Shown here one piece after another: positions 41,080-55,292 of a DNA stretch of 64,000 bases. Every line of letters starts with the position of its first letter. The stretch's first letter is position 1. Source of the stretch: Microcella alkaliphila (GTDB taxonomy: Bacteria; Actinomycetota; Actinomycetes; Actinomycetales; Microbacteriaceae); assembly GCF_002355395.1 (NCBI RefSeq), contig NZ_AP017315.1:1426001-1490000 (forward strand). Reading direction: 5' to 3'. A program made the position numbers and the translations under genes. The notes beneath the pieces are model-generated. The model had not been told where the DNA came from. It did no database searches and saw only the letters and a list, made by a program, of their open reading frames with translations.

Positions 41080-41691
41080 ATGGATGTCGTCGGCCTCACG
41101 GGGGGCATCGCCGCCGGAAAATCGACCGTCGCCCGCCGGTTCGCTGAGCTTGGCGCCGTCGTCATCGACGCCGATCATCTCGCCCGCGAGGCGGTCACGC
41201 CGGGCAGCCGCGGGCTCGCCGCCATCGTCGAGCGCTTCGGCAACGCCGTCCTCGGCGACGACGGTTCGCTCGATCGAGCCGCGCTCGGGCGCATCGTGTT
41301 CGCCGACGAGGGGGCGCGACGCGCGCTGAACGGCATCGTGCATCCCGAAGTTCGCCGGCTGTACGCCGAAGCCGTGGCGGATGCTCGTGCCAACGACCCC
41401 GACGCCGTGATCGTGTACGACGTGCCCCTGCTCGCCGAGGCACGGGCGGCGGACGAGTTTGGCACGATCGTCGTCGTGGATGCTCCCGCCGATGTGCGCA
41501 TCGCGCGCCTGGTTGAGCTGCGTGGCATGGACCGGGAGGAGGCCGAGAATCGGGTCGGCAGCCAGGTGAGCGACGCCGACCGGCGCGCCATGGCCGACGT
41601 CATCATCGACTCGGCGGGCACGATCGACGAGACGATCGCGCAGACGGACGCGCTCTGGCGGCGCTTGGTCGCCGAACGCGACGCTCGCTGA
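41080..41691 (+). CDS. coaE: Dephospho-CoA kinase
   Basis: Phosphorylates the 3'-OH of dephospho-CoA, the last step of coenzyme A synthesis. The 203-residue P-loop kinase has VGLTGGIAAGKSTVARRFAE (Walker A), VVIDADHLAREAVTPGS, LNGIVHPEVRRL, VIVYDVPLLAEA and the lid RGMDREEAENRVGSQ. It lacks the C-terminal UPF0157 domain fused to CoaE in mycobacteria. ATG 41080 gives MDVVGLTGG, 6 nt after a -10-like hexamer. It precedes uvrB in the same direction. Confidence 0.95.
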   Translation: MDVVGLTGGIAAGKSTVARRFAELGAVVIDADHLAREAVTPGSRGLAAIVERFGNAVLGDDGSLDRAALGRIVFADEGARRALNGIVHPEVRRLYAEAVADARANDPDAVIVYDVPLLAEARAADEFGTIVVVDAPADVRIARLVELRGMDREEAENRVGSQVSDADRRAMADVIIDSAGTIDETIAQTDALWRRLVAERDAR

Positions 41692-41725
41692 GCACCCGCC
41701 CAGCATCGATGTCGGGGGTGCGGCC

Positions 41726-41731
41726 TAGGCT
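41726..41731 (+). promoter_or_regulatory. -10-like hexamer of uvrB (leaderless start)
   Basis: TAGGCT ends 6 nt before ATG 41738. No LexA-type palindrome is obvious in the short gap from coaE. Confidence 0.5.
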
Positions 41732-41737
41732 TTCGGC

Positions 41738-43804
41738 ATGCAAGCTACGCGCTCCGTGCGCCCCTTCGAGGTGGTCAGCGATTACCAGCCCAGCGGCGAC
41801 CAACCCCAGGCGATCGCAGAACTCGCCGGGCGCATCAACGCCGGCGAAACCGACATCGTGCTGCTCGGTGCGACGGGCACCGGCAAAAGCGCCACGACCG
41901 CCTGGCTGATCGAGCAGGTGCAACGGCCGACCCTCGTGCTGGCCCACAACAAGACGCTCGCCGCGCAGCTCGCGACTGAGTTTCGCGAGCTCATGCCGCA
42001 CAACGCGGTTGAGTACTTCGTGTCGTACTACGACTACTACCAACCCGAGGCGTACGTGCCGCAGACCGACACCTTCATCGAGAAAGACAGCTCGATCAAC
42101 GCCGAGGTCGAGCGGCTGCGCCACTCGACAACCAACGCGCTACTGAGCCGACGCGACGTTGTCGTCGTGTCGACGGTGTCCTGCATCTACGGCCTGGGCG
42201 CCGCGGAAGAGTACCTGGAGGCGATGGTTGCGCTTCAGGTGGGGCAGACCATTTCGCGCGACCAGCTCATCCGCGCGTTCGTCGCGATGCAGTACCAGCG
42301 CAATGACGTCGACTTTTCGCGCGGAAAGTTCCGCGTGCGGGGCGACACGATCGAGATCATCCCGGTCTACGAAGAACTCGCGATTCGCATCGAGATGTTC
42401 GGCGACGAGATCGAAGCGCTGTACGCCCTGCATCCCCTGACCGGAGACGTCATCAAGACCCTCGAGTCGGTCTCCGTGTTCCCCGCCACGCACTACGCGG
42501 CGTCGCCCGACACCATGCAGCGGGCCATCGGCACGATCCGCGACGAGCTCGACGAGCGCCTGGCAGAGCTCGACCGGCAGGGCAAGCTGCTCGAGTCGCA
42601 GCGGCTGCGCATGCGCACGACGTACGACCTCGAGATGATGGAGCAGATCGGCTTCTGTAACGGCATCGAGAACTACTCTCGGCACATCGATGGGAGGGCT
42701 CCGGGTGAGCCGCCGCACTGCCTCCTCGACTACTTCCCCGACGACTTCCTCGTCGTCATCGACGAAAGTCACGTCACCGTGCCGCAGATCGGCGCGATGT
42801 ACGAGGGCGACGCGAGCCGAAAGCGCACCCTTGTCGAGCACGGCTTCCGACTGCCGAGCGCCCTCGACAACCGTCCCCTGCGGTGGGAGGAATTCCTCCA
42901 GCGAACCGGGCAGAAGGTGTATTTGTCGGCGACGCCAGGCAAGTATGAGCTCGGGGTCTCCGACGGCGTCGTCGAGCAGATCATCCGCCCGACCGGTTTG
43001 GTCGACCCGCAGATCGTCGTGAAGCCGTCGAAGGGGCAGATCGACGACCTCCTCGAACAGATTCGGCAACGCGTCGAGCGTGACGAGCGCGTGCTCGTCA
43101 CGACGCTCACCAAGAAGATGGCCGAAGAGCTCACCGACTTCCTCGAGGAGGCCGGCGTGCGGGTGCGTTACCTGCACTCCGACGTCGACACGCTGCGCCG
43201 CGTCGAGCTGCTGCGTGAGCTTCGTCAGGGCGTGTACGACGTGCTCGTCGGCATCAACCTCCTGCGCGAGGGCCTTGACCTCCCCGAAGTGTCGCTCGTC
43301 GCCATTCTCGACGCGGACAAGGAGGGCTTCCTGCGCTCGTCGACATCGCTCATCCAGACAATCGGTCGCGCGGCCCGCAACGTGTCCGGTGAGGTGCACA
43401 TGTACGCCGATGTCGTGACGCCCTCGATGGCCCACGCCATTGACGAAACCAACCGGCGCCGCGACAAGCAGCTCGCCTACAACGCCGAACACGGCATCGA
43501 CCCGACGCCCCTGCGCAAGCGCATCGCCGACATCACCGACCAGCTCATTCGCGAGGGTGAGGACACGAAGGAACTCCTCGCTGGCCGGGATTCCGGCAAA
43601 CGGGCAGCTACTCCAGTGAAGCGACGCGAGGGCAAAGCGGCCGAGGGCGCCGCCGAGCTCGAGACGATCATCGCCGATCTGACGGCGCAGATGTTGTCCG
43701 CAGCCGACGAGCTGAAGTTCGAGCTCGCCGCGCGCCTCCGCGACGAAGTGCAAGAGCTGAAGCGCGAGTTGCGACAGATGTCCGAGGCCGGACACGTCCG
43801 CTGA
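41738..43804 (+). CDS. uvrB: UvrABC excinuclease subunit B
   Basis: Damage-verifying helicase of nucleotide excision repair; loaded by UvrA, then recruits UvrC. The 688-residue protein has [20 protein letters not shown], Walker A in [15 protein letters not shown], the beta-hairpin region [19 protein letters not shown]-like [14 protein letters not shown] and [52 protein letters not shown] and a C-terminal UVR domain (about 640-680) that contacts UvrC follow. UvrA and UvrC are encoded directly downstream, an unusually compact set. Confidence 0.98.
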   Translation: MQATRSVRPFEVVSDYQPSGDQPQAIAELAGRINAGETDIVLLGATGTGKSATTAWLIEQVQRPTLVLAHNKTLAAQLATEFRELMPHNAVEYFVSYYDYYQPEAYVPQTDTFIEKDSSINAEVERLRHSTTNALLSRRDVVVVSTVSCIYGLGAAEEYLEAMVALQVGQTISRDQLIRAFVAMQYQRNDVDFSRGKFRVRGDTIEIIPVYEELAIRIEMFGDEIEALYALHPLTGDVIKTLESVSVFPATHYAASPDTMQRAIGTIRDELDERLAELDRQGKLLESQRLRMRTTYDLEMMEQIGFCNGIENYSRHIDGRAPGEPPHCLLDYFPDDFLVVIDESHVTVPQIGAMYEGDASRKRTLVEHGFRLPSALDNRPLRWEEFLQRTGQKVYLSATPGKYELGVSDGVVEQIIRPTGLVDPQIVVKPSKGQIDDLLEQIRQRVERDERVLVTTLTKKMAEELTDFLEEAGVRVRYLHSDVDTLRRVELLRELRQGVYDVLVGINLLREGLDLPEVSLVAILDADKEGFLRSSTSLIQTIGRAARNVSGEVHMYADVVTPSMAHAIDETNRRRDKQLAYNAEHGIDPTPLRKRIADITDQLIREGEDTKELLAGRDSGKRAATPVKRREGKAAEGAAELETIIADLTAQMLSAADELKFELAARLRDEVQELKRELRQMSEAGHVR

Positions 43805-43838
43805 GAGACGGCCGGGCATCCGTGTCGGAGGCGGAGCC

Positions 43839-43844
43839 TAGAAT
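43839..43844 (+). promoter_or_regulatory. -10-like hexamer of uvrA (leaderless start)
   Basis: TAGAAT ends 7 nt before GTG 43852. This position argues against the further-upstream in-frame starts, which would lie upstream of or inside the promoter. Confidence 0.5.
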
Positions 43845-43851
43845 GACGCGA

Positions 43852-46740
43852 GTGCCGGCAACCCCTCTTGAATCAGCCCCCCACCTGAGTGTGCGCGGCG
43901 CGCGCGTGCACAACCTGCGCGATGTCGACCTCGTCATTCCGCGCGACGCCCTCGTCGTGTTCACCGGACTGTCGGGCTCGGGCAAGAGCTCGCTCGCCTT
44001 CGACACCATCTTCGCCGAGGGGCAACGTCGCTACGTCGAGTCGCTCTCGGCCTATGCGCGGCAGTTCCTCGGGCAGGTTGATCGCCCCGACGTCGACTTC
44101 ATCGAGGGTCTCAGCCCCGCCGTCTCCATCGATCAGAAGTCGACCAACCGCAACCCGCGGTCGACGGTCGGCACGATCACCGAGATCTACGACTACATGC
44201 GTCTGCTGTGGGCGCGCGTCGGTATCCCGCACTGCCCCGTGTGCGGCGAGCGCATCCAGCGACAGACCGTGCAGCAGATCGCTGACGAGCTCATGCAGAT
44301 GGAGGAGGGCACCCGGTACCAGGTTCTTGCGCCGGTGGTCAGCCAGAAGAAGGGCGAATTCGTCGACCTCTTCAAAGAGTTGGCACAGGCTGGCTACTCG
44401 CGCGCGGTGGTCGACGGAGAGACCATCTCGCTCGCCGAGGCGCCCGCGCTGAAGAAGCAGAACAAGCACGACATCTCCGTCGTCGTCGACCGCCTCGTGG
44501 CGAAGTCCGACCTGCTGCAGCGCCTCACCGACTCGCTAGAGACGGCGGTCGGCCTCACCGACGGGCTGGTCGTGATCGACTACGTCGACCGCGACGCGAA
44601 GGCGACCGACAAGACGCGCACATTCAGCGAGAAGCTCAGCTGCCCCAATCGCCATCCGCTTCAACTGACAGAGATTGAGCCGCGCACGTTCTCGTTCAAC
44701 TCGCCGTTCGGCGCGTGCCCCGTGTGCTCAGGTCTCGGAACACGCATGGCCGTCGACGATGAGCTGCTGATCGGCGACCCCAGCCTGTCGCTGAACGACG
44801 GCGTCATCCTGCCGTGGAACCAGCAAGGCAAGGGCCTCTACAGCTACTTCCAGAAACTGCTTGCCGGCCTCGCGCGCGACCTGGGGTTCTCTCTCGACAC
44901 CCCGTGGGGTGAGCTCGAAGAGAGCACCCAGCAGGCCATCCTTCACGGCAACGACTTCGAGGTTCGCGTCAAATGGCGCAACCGCTACGGCCGTGACGTG
45001 TCGTACTCCACCGGCTTCGAGGGGGTTATCCCCTACATCGAGCGCAAGTATGCCGAGGCCGAGAGTGATTGGTCGCAGCAGCGCTTCGCCGAGTACTTGC
45101 GCGAGGTGCCCTGCTCCGAGTGCGACGGCGCCCGGTTGAAGCCCGAGGTGTTGGCGGTGCAGGTTGCAGGGCGATCGATTTCCGAGATCGCGGAGTTGAG
45201 CATCCAGGATGCGTACGCGTTCATGGAGTCCCTGACGCTCACCGAGCGCGAAGCGGCGATCGCAGCCGCCGTGTTGCGCGAGATTCGCGCGCGACTCGAG
45301 TTCCTTCTTGAAGTCGGTCTTGGCTATCTGACGATGGCGCGGGCCGCGGGCTCCCTCTCGGGCGGCGAGGCGCAGCGCATTCGCCTGGCAACCCAGATTG
45401 GGTCGGGGCTGACCGGGGTGCTCTACGTGCTCGACGAGCCTTCCATCGGGCTCCACCAGCGCGACAACCGCCGCCTCATCGACACCCTCGTGAAGTTGAA
45501 GAACCTCGGCAACACGCTCATCGTCGTCGAGCACGACGAAGACACCATTCGCACCGCCGACTGGGTAGTCGACATCGGGCCGGGTGCGGGCGAGCATGGC
45601 GGCCGCGTCGTCCACTCCGGCTCCTACGCGCAACTGATCGAGAATCCGAAGTCGATCACGGGTGACTACCTCGCGGGCCGCCGGCACGTGATTGAACGCG
45701 TCGAACGCCGTCCGATTGACGAGAATCGGATGCTCACGGTCATCGGCGCGAAGGCCAACAACCTGAAAGACGTCACCGTCGATATTCCGCTCGGGGCATT
45801 CGTCGCCGTCACGGGCGTCAGCGGGTCTGGTAAGTCGACGCTCGTGAACGACATCCTCTACAAGGTGCTCGCCAACAAGCTCAATGGCGCGCGTCAGGTG
45901 CCGGGCAAGCACGTGCGCGTGACCGGGCTCGAACACCTCGACAAGGTGGTGCACGTCGACCAGGCGCCCATCGGTCGCACCCCGCGATCGAACCCGGCCA
46001 CCTACACCGGCGTCTTCGATCGCATTCGCCAGCTGTTCGCCGAGACACTGGAGGCGAAGGCGCGCGGCTACCAGCCGGGGCGCTTCAGCTTCAACGTCAA
46101 GGGCGGCCGGTGCGAGAACTGTGCGGGTGACGGCACGATCAAGATCGAGATGAACTTCCTGCCCGACGTCTACGTGGCGTGCGAGGTGTGCGGGGGGGCC
46201 CGCTACAACCGCGACACCCTGCAGGTGCACTACAAGGGCAAGAACATCGCCGAAGTGCTCGACATGCCGATCGAGGAGGCCGCCGAGTTCTTCGAGCCGA
46301 TCAGCGCCATTCACCGGTACTTGAAGACCCTCGTCGACGTCGGCCTCGGCTACGTCCGGCTCGGTCAAAGCGCCACGACGCTCTCCGGCGGTGAGGCGCA
46401 GCGCGTCAAGCTCGCCACCGAGCTGCAGAAGCGCTCGAACGGCCGCAGCATCTACGTGCTCGACGAGCCCACGACCGGCCTGCACTTCGAGGACGTCCGC
46501 AAGCTTCTGGTCGTGTTGAACGGCCTGGTCGACAAGGGAAACTCGGTCATCGTGATCGAACACAACCTCGATGTGATCCGCGCAGCCGACTGGCTGATCG
46601 ACCTCGGGCCCGAGGGCGGTGCGGGCGGCGGCACGATCGTCGCGACCGGCACGCCCGAGGAGGTCGCCCGGGTCGATGCGAGCCACACCGGAGCCTTCCT
46701 GCGCGAACTTCTGCCCGCGCTCGAGGTCGTCGGAGCCTAA
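43852..46740 (+). CDS. uvrA: UvrABC excinuclease subunit A
   Basis: Damage-sensing ABC ATPase. The 962-residue protein has two ATP-binding modules: [20 protein letters not shown] (first Walker A) with [20 protein letters not shown], and [18 protein letters not shown] with [20 protein letters not shown]. Zinc-binding sites are [17 protein letters not shown], and CENCAGDG with [13 protein letters not shown] 43852 is chosen because it follows TAGAAT by 7 nt and gives the family N-terminus; GTG 43822 and ATG 43843 are in-frame alternatives. It ends 2 bp before uvrC. Confidence 0.97.
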   Translation: MPATPLESAPHLSVRGARVHNLRDVDLVIPRDALVVFTGLSGSGKSSLAFDTIFAEGQRRYVESLSAYARQFLGQVDRPDVDFIEGLSPAVSIDQKSTNRNPRSTVGTITEIYDYMRLLWARVGIPHCPVCGERIQRQTVQQIADELMQMEEGTRYQVLAPVVSQKKGEFVDLFKELAQAGYSRAVVDGETISLAEAPALKKQNKHDISVVVDRLVAKSDLLQRLTDSLETAVGLTDGLVVIDYVDRDAKATDKTRTFSEKLSCPNRHPLQLTEIEPRTFSFNSPFGACPVCSGLGTRMAVDDELLIGDPSLSLNDGVILPWNQQGKGLYSYFQKLLAGLARDLGFSLDTPWGELEESTQQAILHGNDFEVRVKWRNRYGRDVSYSTGFEGVIPYIERKYAEAESDWSQQRFAEYLREVPCSECDGARLKPEVLAVQVAGRSISEIAELSIQDAYAFMESLTLTEREAAIAAAVLREIRARLEFLLEVGLGYLTMARAAGSLSGGEAQRIRLATQIGSGLTGVLYVLDEPSIGLHQRDNRRLIDTLVKLKNLGNTLIVVEHDEDTIRTADWVVDIGPGAGEHGGRVVHSGSYAQLIENPKSITGDYLAGRRHVIERVERRPIDENRMLTVIGAKANNLKDVTVDIPLGAFVAVTGVSGSGKSTLVNDILYKVLANKLNGARQVPGKHVRVTGLEHLDKVVHVDQAPIGRTPRSNPATYTGVFDRIRQLFAETLEAKARGYQPGRFSFNVKGGRCENCAGDGTIKIEMNFLPDVYVACEVCGGARYNRDTLQVHYKGKNIAEVLDMPIEEAAEFFEPISAIHRYLKTLVDVGLGYVRLGQSATTLSGGEAQRVKLATELQKRSNGRSIYVLDEPTTGLHFEDVRKLLVVLNGLVDKGNSVIVIEHNLDVIRAADWLIDLGPEGGAGGGTIVATGTPEEVARVDASHTGAFLRELLPALEVVGA

Positions 46741-46742
46741 TC

Positions 46743-48617
46743 GTGGTCTCGCGCGACGACTGGCGGCCGCGGCGAGGCGAGATCCCGACTGCGCCCGGCG
46801 TCTACCGCTTCCGTGACGAGGCGGGGCGCGTGCTCTACGTCGGAAAGGCCAAGAACCTTCGCGCCCGGCTCACGAACTACTTCCAGCCCCTGCACTCCCT
46901 GCACGAGCGCACGCGCCGCATGGTTACGACCGCCCGCGGAGTCGAGTGGACGATCGTCGGAACCGAACTCGAGGCACTGCAGCTCGAATACACCTGGATC
47001 AAAGAGTTCGCGCCCCCGTTCAACATCAAGTTTCGCGACGACAAGACGTACCCCTACCTCGCCATCACCCTGGGGGATGCGGTGCCCCGCGTCATGGTCA
47101 CCCGCACGCGCGGCATCCGCGGCGCCCGCTACTTCGGCCCGTACACGAAGGTCTGGGCGGTCCGCGAGACGGTCGACACGATGCTCAAGGCGTTTCCCAT
47201 GCGCTCCTGCTCCGACTCCGTGTACCGGCGGGCCGAGAGCACCAACCGTCCGTGCCTGCTCGGAGACATCGGTAAGTGCGCGGCGCCCTGTGTCGGACGG
47301 ATATCGAAGTCGGAGCACAAGTCGATCGCGCTCGACTTCGCGAGCTTCATGGCCGGCAACGACGTCTCCTACGTGCGCGGTCTCAAGAAGAAGATGAGCG
47401 AGGCGGCCGCCGAGTTCGACTATGAGACGGCCGCGCGCATCCGCGACCAAATCGGGGCGCTCGAGACGGCGCTCGAGAAGAGCACCGTCGTTCTCGCGGA
47501 GGACGTCGACGCCGATGTGTTCGGCATCGCCCACGACCAACTGTCGGCCGCTGTGCAACTGTTCACCGTCCGAGGGGGCCGCATTCGCGGCGTGCGCGGG
47601 TGGGTGGTCGACACCGAGCTGGACGTGTCTCTCGGCGACCTCGTCGACACGGCCCTGCAGAACGCCTACGACGAGCTCGTACCGGCCCGCGAGATTATCG
47701 TGCCCGCCCTGCCCGACGACGCGGCCGCGTTGCAGCAGGTGCTCGGCGACCGTCGACGCGCGGCGGGCGAGCGCGGGGGCGTGCAGGTGCGCACTGCCGT
47801 GCGCGGCGACAAGGCCGCGCTCGCCGAGACCGTCCGCCAGAACGCCCACGGGGCGCTCGTGCAGTATACGACGCGGCGCGCCGGCGACTTCACCGCCCGG
47901 TCGCAAGCACTCGCCGACATTCAGGAGGTGCTCGGCCTCGCCGAGGCCCCCCTCCGGCTCGAGTGCTTCGACGTGTCACACTTTGGCGGGAAAGGCCAGG
48001 TCGCGTCGATGGTCGTCTTCGAAGACGGCCTGCCGAAGAAAGACCAGTACCGGCGCTTCGCCATCGAGGATGCGCGCGACGACACCGACGCGATCTACCA
48101 GGTGCTGCGTCGCCGGCTCGCCTACCTGACCGACGAGGCCGAGGATCCCGATGCTCCGCCGCCCACCGGCACACGGGCGGCCTTCCACTACCGGCCGGGC
48201 CTGCTCGTGATCGACGGCGGCGAGCCGCAGGTGAACGCCGCGGCACGGGCGTTGGCCGACGCCGGAGTCACCGACATCGCGGTCTGCGGCATCGCGAAGC
48301 GGCTGGAAGAGGTGTGGCTACCGGGGGAGGGGTACCCCGTCATCTTGCCCCGTGCATCCGACGCGCTGTTCCTGCTGCAGCGCCTGCGTGACGAGGCGCA
48401 CCGGTTCGCACTGCGGTACCAGCGCACGACGCGCAAGCGAGATATTCGCACCCAGCTGGCCGACGTGCCGGGGCTTGGGCCCGCCCGCATTCAGAAGTTG
48501 CTGACGCACTTCGGCTCGGTGACCCGGTTGCGCGCGGCCGACGAGGCCGAGCTGACCGCGGTCGACGGCATCGGGCCGGCGCTGGCGAGCGAGATTCGCC
48601 GGGCGCTCGGCGCGTGA
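46743..48617 (+). CDS. uvrC: UvrABC excinuclease subunit C
   Basis: Makes both incisions in nucleotide excision repair. The 624-residue protein has the N-terminal GIY-YIG domain ([33 protein letters not shown]), a Cys-rich stretch ([18 protein letters not shown]) and a UVR domain (about 205-240). The RNase H-like domain follows, with [20 protein letters not shown] and [11 protein letters not shown], then two helix-hairpin-helix motifs ([27 protein letters not shown]). GTG 46743 lies 2 bp after the uvrA stop, so the genes are cotranscribed. Confidence 0.97.
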   Translation: MVSRDDWRPRRGEIPTAPGVYRFRDEAGRVLYVGKAKNLRARLTNYFQPLHSLHERTRRMVTTARGVEWTIVGTELEALQLEYTWIKEFAPPFNIKFRDDKTYPYLAITLGDAVPRVMVTRTRGIRGARYFGPYTKVWAVRETVDTMLKAFPMRSCSDSVYRRAESTNRPCLLGDIGKCAAPCVGRISKSEHKSIALDFASFMAGNDVSYVRGLKKKMSEAAAEFDYETAARIRDQIGALETALEKSTVVLAEDVDADVFGIAHDQLSAAVQLFTVRGGRIRGVRGWVVDTELDVSLGDLVDTALQNAYDELVPAREIIVPALPDDAAALQQVLGDRRRAAGERGGVQVRTAVRGDKAALAETVRQNAHGALVQYTTRRAGDFTARSQALADIQEVLGLAEAPLRLECFDVSHFGGKGQVASMVVFEDGLPKKDQYRRFAIEDARDDTDAIYQVLRRRLAYLTDEAEDPDAPPPTGTRAAFHYRPGLLVIDGGEPQVNAAARALADAGVTDIAVCGIAKRLEEVWLPGEGYPVILPRASDALFLLQRLRDEAHRFALRYQRTTRKRDIRTQLADVPGLGPARIQKLLTHFGSVTRLRAADEAELTAVDGIGPALASEIRRALGA

Positions 48618-48666
48618 GGTGGCGGGTAGGCTGGCAGTGTCCACGACCCGATCGCAGGCTGAGGCG

Positions 48667-49539
48667 ATGACCGATACTCCCGCGCACGATGTTCTGATCG
48701 TCACCGGCATGTCGGGGGCGGGCCGCTCGACGGTCGCGAACGCCCTCGAAGACCTGGGCTGGTACGTCGTCGACAACCTTCCCCCGCAGATGCTGCGTCC
48801 GCTCGTCGACCTTGCCGTACACCCCGGAAGTCAGCTGCCCTCGCTCGCGGCCGTGGTCGACGTGCGCGGTGGCAAGCTGTTCGCCGACCTCGTCGACATC
48901 GTGCACGAGTTGCGCGCGCGCACGAACCTGCGCGTCGTGTTCCTCGAGGCGACCGACGATGCCCTCGTGCGCCGTTTTGAGCAGGTCCGCCGCCCTCACC
49001 CGCTTCAAGAGGACGGCACGCTCCTCGACGGAATCGCGCGCGAACGAACCAGGATGCTCGAGGTGCGCGAGCTCAGCGACATCGTTATCGACACCACCAG
49101 CTTCAACATTCACCAGCTCGCGACGACCGTGTCCGACATTTTCGCGCCGCAGGACACCGCCGATGTCAAGGTCACGATCGAGAGCTTCGGCTTCAAGTAC
49201 GGCACCCCGACGGACGCCGATGTCATCGCTGACGCCCGGTTCCTTCCGAACCCGTTCTGGCAGCCCGAATTGCGCGGCTCGACGGGACTCGACGAGCCCG
49301 TCCGCGACTACGTTCTCGCCCAAGAAGGCGCCGACGACTTCCTTGAGGGTCTCGTCGCGATGCTGAAGCCGGTCCTTGCCGGCTACGCACGCGAGAATAA
49401 GCGCCACGCGACGTTCGCGATCGGCTGCACGGGCGGCAAGCATCGCTCGGTCGCGATGGTGGAGCAGTTGGCTGCTCGTCTGCGCGCCATCCCGTCGATC
49501 GCGGTCACGGTGAAACATCGCGACCTCGGACGCGAGTAG
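48667..49539 (+). CDS. rapZ: RNase adapter protein RapZ (nucleotide-binding)
   Basis: A 290-residue P-loop protein with [20 protein letters not shown] (Walker A), [41 protein letters not shown] and RRPHPLQ. The C-terminal half has [15 protein letters not shown] [28 protein letters not shown] and [19 protein letters not shown]. In E. coli RapZ senses amino-sugar state and guides RNase E; in Actinobacteria its role is less clear. ATG 48667 follows GAGGC; the frame stays open upstream to GTG 48619, and GTG 48637 lies just after a TAGGCT hexamer, so the start is uncertain by up to 16 codons. Confidence 0.93.
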   Translation: MTDTPAHDVLIVTGMSGAGRSTVANALEDLGWYVVDNLPPQMLRPLVDLAVHPGSQLPSLAAVVDVRGGKLFADLVDIVHELRARTNLRVVFLEATDDALVRRFEQVRRPHPLQEDGTLLDGIARERTRMLEVRELSDIVIDTTSFNIHQLATTVSDIFAPQDTADVKVTIESFGFKYGTPTDADVIADARFLPNPFWQPELRGSTGLDEPVRDYVLAQEGADDFLEGLVAMLKPVLAGYARENKRHATFAIGCTGGKHRSVAMVEQLAARLRAIPSIAVTVKHRDLGRE

Positions 49540-49594
49540 GCTCGACTGTCGCCCCGAGGGCTCTGACATGAATTCGCAAGAGAGAGGTTCGCCT

Positions 49595-50575
49595 GTGGCA
49601 CTGACCGCCGACGTCAAAGAGGAGCTGGCTCGACTGGCAGCGACGAAGACGACGGTGCGGGCGGCAGAACTCGCCACGATCCTCCGCTTCGCCGGCGGCC
49701 TGCACATGATCTCGGGCCGCATCGCGGTCGAGGTCGAGCTCGACTCGCCGAACGTGGCCCGCCGGGTTCGCCGCGACATCGCCGAGCTGTACGGCATGCG
49801 CAGCGACGGTGCCATCCTGTCGCCCGGGGGCGCCCGCAAGAACCCCGCGTACGTGGTACGCGTCGTTGACGGCGGCGAGACGCTCGCCCGGCAGACCGGC
49901 CTTCTGGATGCACGCCGGCGTCCGGTCCGCGGCCTGCCGAACAAGCTCACGACGGGCGGCCCCGAGCAGTTGGCCGCCATCTGGCGCGGAGCGTTCCTGG
50001 CGCACGGCCAGCTCACCGACCCCGGTCGCTCGGCGGCCCTCGAAGTCAGCTGTCCCGGCAACGAGTCAGCGATGGCTCTGGTGGGCGCCGCGGGTCGACT
50101 CGGTATCCCCGCGAAGGCACGTGAGGTGCGCGGCGTCCACCGCGTGGTGATTCGCGACGGCGAGAAGATCAGCGACATGCTGCGTTTGATGGGTGCGGAC
50201 GAAACCGTCGGGGCGTGGGAAGAGATGCGTCAGCGCCGCGAGGTGCGCGCCACCGCGAATCGACTGGTCAACTTCGACGACGCGAACCTCCGCCGCTCGG
50301 CGCAGGCTGCGGTCGCGGCGTGCTCGCGCGTCGAGCGCGCACTGGAGATCCTCGCCGACGACGTCCCCGAGCACCTCCGCTACGCCGGCGAGCTGCGGCT
50401 CGCCCATCGCGACGCGAGCCTCGACGAACTGGGTCATCACGCCGACCCGCCCATGACCAAGGACGCTGTCGCCGGGCGCATCCGCCGCCTCCTGGCCATG
50501 GCCGACAAGCGTGCCGAACAGCTCGGCGTGCCAGGCACCGAGGCGAACCTGCCCGAGGGCCTCGACGCCGACTGA
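49595..50575 (+). CDS. whiA: Sporulation-type transcription regulator WhiA (DUF199)
   Basis: A 326-residue DNA-binding protein with a LAGLIDADG-like N-terminal domain and a C-terminal [38 protein letters not shown] and [20 protein letters not shown], then [14 protein letters not shown] mark the first domain. [20 protein letters not shown] and [21 protein letters not shown] [20 protein letters not shown], ending DEL, mark the HTH. In Streptomyces WhiA controls division genes with WhiB. GTG 49595 with AGAGAGG upstream gives the family N-terminus; ATG 49568 would add nine residues. It follows rapZ, the conserved order in Gram-positives. Confidence 0.95.
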   Translation: MALTADVKEELARLAATKTTVRAAELATILRFAGGLHMISGRIAVEVELDSPNVARRVRRDIAELYGMRSDGAILSPGGARKNPAYVVRVVDGGETLARQTGLLDARRRPVRGLPNKLTTGGPEQLAAIWRGAFLAHGQLTDPGRSAALEVSCPGNESAMALVGAAGRLGIPAKAREVRGVHRVVIRDGEKISDMLRLMGADETVGAWEEMRQRREVRATANRLVNFDDANLRRSAQAAVAACSRVERALEILADDVPEHLRYAGELRLAHRDASLDELGHHADPPMTKDAVAGRIRRLLAMADKRAEQLGVPGTEANLPEGLDAD

Positions 50576-50663
50576 GCGGCCGTGGTCATGAGCCGGGGGC
50601 GCGCACATGAAGCACCCTGGGCATCACCGCAGTATCGGGAACAGGGCCGGGGTTCGGCGAGTT

Positions 50664-50690
50664 GTCGTCACTAGACTGACGACCAGTCAG
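50664..50690. promoter_or_regulatory. Dyads over the superoxide dismutase promoter
   Basis: GTCGTCA (50664-50670) is inverted as TGACGAC (50677-50683) around a TAGACT -10-like hexamer (50672-50677). CTGAC (50676-50680) is inverted as GTCAG (50686-50690). A regulator bound here would block the promoter. The binding protein is unknown. Confidence 0.4.
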
Positions 50691-50743
50691 CGGGGTCGCC
50701 GACCGGAGGCCCCGGCATCCGTCACGGAGGAGATGACACGTCG

Positions 50744-52481
<1,738 letters not shown>

Positions 52482-52505
52482 GCGTCGGGGCTGAGGGCAG
52501 CCGTC

Positions 52506-53710
<1,205 letters not shown>

Positions 53711-53717
<7 letters not shown>

Positions 53718-54502
53718 ACACACGCATCCCGCTGATTGCGGGGAACTGGAAGATGAACCTCGACCACCTGCAGGCGATCGCGACCGTGCAGAAGCTGGCG
53801 TGGACGCTTCGTGACAAGGGTCACCCGTTCAGCGAGGTCGAGGTCGCGGTGTTCCCGCCCTTCACCGATCTGCGCAGCGTGCAGACGCTCGTCGGCGCGG
53901 ACTCGCTCGATGTTCGCTACGGCGCGCAAGACCTCTCGGAGCACGACTCGGGTGCCTACACGGGCGAGGTCTCGGGTCAGTTCCTGGCGAAGCTCGGCTG
54001 CCACTACGTGATCGTCGGCCACTCCGAGCGTCGCCAGTATCACTCCGAAGACGACCAGGTCGTGGCGCGCAAGACCGCCGCGGCCGTCAAGCACGGCGTG
54101 GTTCCGGTGGTGTGCGTCGGCGAAACGGCGGAAGACCTGGAGACTCACGGAGCGTCGGCCGTCCCGGTGTCGCAACTGACCGCGGTGCTCGACTCCGTGG
54201 ACGCCGGTTCCGACATCGTCGTGGCCTACGAGCCCGTCTGGGCAATCGGCAGCGGTCAGGCCGCCACCCCGGAGCAGGCTCAGCAGGTCTGCGGAGCGCT
54301 GCGGGCGACCATCGCCGAGAAGTGGGGCGAGGACGCGGCCGCGGCCACGCGCATCCTGTACGGCGGCAGCGTGAAGTCGGGCAACATTGCCGGCTTCATG
54401 GCACAGAAGGATGTCGACGGCGCCCTGGTGGGCGGGGCAAGCCTCGATGTGGACGAGTTCGCGGCGATCGCGCGCTTCCGCAACCACGTCGGCACCGCCT
54501 AA
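53711..54502 (+). CDS. tpiA: Triose-phosphate isomerase
   Basis: Interconverts dihydroxyacetone phosphate and glyceraldehyde 3-phosphate. The 263-residue barrel has PLIAGNWKMNLDHLQAIATV (substrate Asn and Lys), YTGEVSGQFLAKLGCHYVIV with VGHSERR (catalytic His), AYEPVWAIGSGQAATPEQAQ (catalytic Glu and flexible loop) and ILYGGSVKSGN with GALVGGASLD for phosphate binding. ATG 53711 overlaps pgk, so translation is coupled. Confidence 0.97.
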
Positions 54503-54594
54503 GCCTGACCTCCGCGCGGGTAGCCCGTTCCGACGGGCCGCTTGCGCCTGCGCTAGAGTTGTTCTTCGTTCCCCACCCCCGGAAGGCGTCATCC

Positions 54595-54843
54595 GTGCAA
54601 ATCCTTCAGGTCGTGCTCCAGGTCCTCCTGGGCATCACCAGCCTGCTGCTCACCCTCATGATCCTGCTGCACCGCGGTCGCGGCGGCGGGCTGTCTGACA
54701 TGTTTGGCGGCGGCGTGACCTCGAACCTCGGGGCGTCGGGTGTGGCCGAACGCAACTTGAACCGCATCACGATCCTGCTCGCGCTGGTCTGGGTGTCGAC
54801 GATCGTGATCCTCGGGCTCATCACCCGGTTCACCGGACTGTAA
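54595..54843 (+). CDS. secG: Preprotein translocase subunit SecG
   Basis: An 82-residue accessory subunit of the SecYEG channel with two membrane segments (about 4-22 and 57-77). The conserved cytoplasmic loop is RGGGLSDMFGGGVTSNLGAS, followed by GVAERNLNRITI. GTG 54595 has GGAAGG upstream and gives VQILQVVLQVLLG. It has its own possible promoter hexamer (TAGAGT about 40 bp upstream). Position after tpiA is conserved across Actinobacteria. Confidence 0.95.
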   Translation: MQILQVVLQVLLGITSLLLTLMILLHRGRGGGLSDMFGGGVTSNLGASGVAERNLNRITILLALVWVSTIVILGLITRFTGL

Positions 54844-54854
54844 GGAGCACCCAC

Positions 54855-55223
54855 ATGGTGTCAGGAGGAAGCGCGATCCGCGGATCCCGCGTCGGTTCCG
54901 GCCCGATGGGCGAACAAGACCGCGGAATTCACGCCGAGCGGGTCGCGGTGTCGTACTGGGACGCCCTCGGCAACGAAACGGTTCGCTACTTCGCCGCGAA
55001 CCTGCCCGACGAGGAGATCCCCGACGTTATCGACTCGCCGCAGTCGGGTCTGCCCGCCGGTCGCGACAAGGATAACCCGCCCGCGCTCTTGAAGAACGAG
55101 CCGTACAAGACGCACCTCGCCTACGTGAAGGAGCGTCGCACGGAAGAGGAGGCGGCGCAGATTCTCGACGAGGCGTTGCAGAAGCTGCGCGAGCGTCGCG
55201 GCACGGCGAAGGCCTCGTCTTAG
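54855..55223 (+). CDS. rbpA: RNA polymerase-binding protein RbpA
   Basis: Actinobacterial transcription factor that binds RNA polymerase and the principal sigma factor and stabilises the open promoter complex. The 122-residue product begins with the typical tail SGGSAIRGSRVGSGPMGE. The core zinc-ribbon-like fold (ERVAVSYWDALGNETVRYFA, AANLPDEEIPDVIDSPQSG) follows, then the sigma-interaction helix KTHLAYVKERRTEEEAAQIL. The zinc cysteines of some relatives are absent, as in other RbpA proteins without metal. ATG 54855 is 11 bp after secG with AAGGAG upstream. Confidence 0.95.
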   Translation: MVSGGSAIRGSRVGSGPMGEQDRGIHAERVAVSYWDALGNETVRYFAANLPDEEIPDVIDSPQSGLPAGRDKDNPPALLKNEPYKTHLAYVKERRTEEEAAQILDEALQKLRERRGTAKASS

Positions 55224-55239
55224 CCGCTTACCACGCGAG

Positions 55240-55274
55240 ACGCGCCGGTCCGAGCTCTCGGGCCGGCGCGTTTG
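55240..55274. terminator. Terminator between rbpA and pgl
   Basis: ACGCGCCGG pairs with CCGGCGCGT, with inner CCG/CGG pairing, followed by TTTG. It lies between convergent genes and probably stops both transcripts, mainly the + strand one. Confidence 0.65.
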
Positions 55275-55292
55275 TCGTGCGGTGCCGTCTGC

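Noticed and set aside
44728..46686. A 652-codon open frame antisense to uvrA
   Set aside because: Same compositional artefact; no recognisable domain and no ribosome site.
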